From assembly GCA_045863035.1 (NCBI GenBank), contig BTUV01000039.1, positions 1-25,465 of the forward strand: a stretch of DNA of 25,465 bases, given 5' to 3'. The notes under the pieces are model-generated. The model made no database searches, was not told the DNA's origin, and was given only the letters and a program-made list of their open reading frames with translations. Below, in pieces: positions 25,328-25,465 of this stretch. Position 1 is the stretch's first letter; each line of letters begins with the position of its first letter. The stretch is from H2-BAC3 sp045863035 (lineage in GTDB: Bacteria; Bacteroidota; Ignavibacteria; Ignavibacteriales; Ignavibacteriaceae). Both the position numbers and the translations under genes were made by a program.

Positions 25328-25465
25328 ACTCTAACCCGCTGGAAACAATTGTTGAAGGAATGAGGAAAAATACGAAGAAATTCCTAAACCATGAATCCGG
25401 TAGTATTTGCGTTTAGGTGATAATTTGTTTAATTTTAACCATATAAAAATAATGGGGTGAATTTA
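25328..25465. other. Region upstream of the T9SS protein gene
   Basis: This stretch contains no supportable gene and runs to the window edge. It must hold the promoter of the minus-strand gene, but I could not pick one with confidence. Confidence 0.3.

Overview
The window looks like a chromosomal segment from a member of the Bacteroidota/Chlorobi/Ignavibacteria group, most likely Ignavibacteria-like. This is inferred from the type IX secretion (T9SS) type A C-terminal sorting domain with its NYPNPFNP motif, the many exported proteins whose signal peptides end in a Q-containing cleavage site, and the large surface-type beta-rich and FN3 proteins. No IS element, CRISPR array or phage gene was seen.

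Layout. (1) At 230-1909 on the minus strand is glnS, glutaminyl-tRNA synthetase. (2) A 420-base non-coding gap carries a possible Bacteroidota-type promoter. (3) At 2330-18209 on the plus strand lies a tightly coupled three-gene operon, with 7-bp and 4-bp overlaps. It encodes a 4039-residue exported protein, a 677-residue protein with five FN3 domains, and a 578-residue probable outer-membrane beta-barrel. (4) Converging on it with only 6 bases between is an exported TPR protein (minus, 18216-20216, TTG start). (5) Next is tRNA-Thr(TGT) with a clear promoter and a rho-independent terminator. It is followed by a degenerate 'acgcaaag'-type dispersed repeat and a small uncertain ORF. (6) A minus-strand operon (22469 to 20988) encodes an outer-membrane beta-barrel, the fluoride channel CrcB/Fluc and a DUF190 protein. 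(7) A repeat-rich gap contains heptanucleotide tandem repeats. (8) A lone MNT-type nucleotidyltransferase (plus) follows, then a gap with an 11-bp inverted repeat. (9) Last is a T9SS-exported BNR-type protein (minus, 23546-25327).

The most striking content is the three-gene operon. Comparing the giant protein with itself by eye shows a tandem super-repeat: homologous segments recur about 730-750 residues apart, with three copies between about residues 320 and 2300. The copies follow a TANFOR-like N-terminal region. They are followed by a glycine/aromatic-rich beta region, a roughly 450-residue helical region and an Ig/FN3-like C-terminus. The giant protein has a Sec signal but no T9SS sorting domain, lipobox or membrane anchor. 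With its coupled FN3 and barrel partners it looks like an uncharacterised envelope or surface assembly whose function cannot be read from sequence alone.
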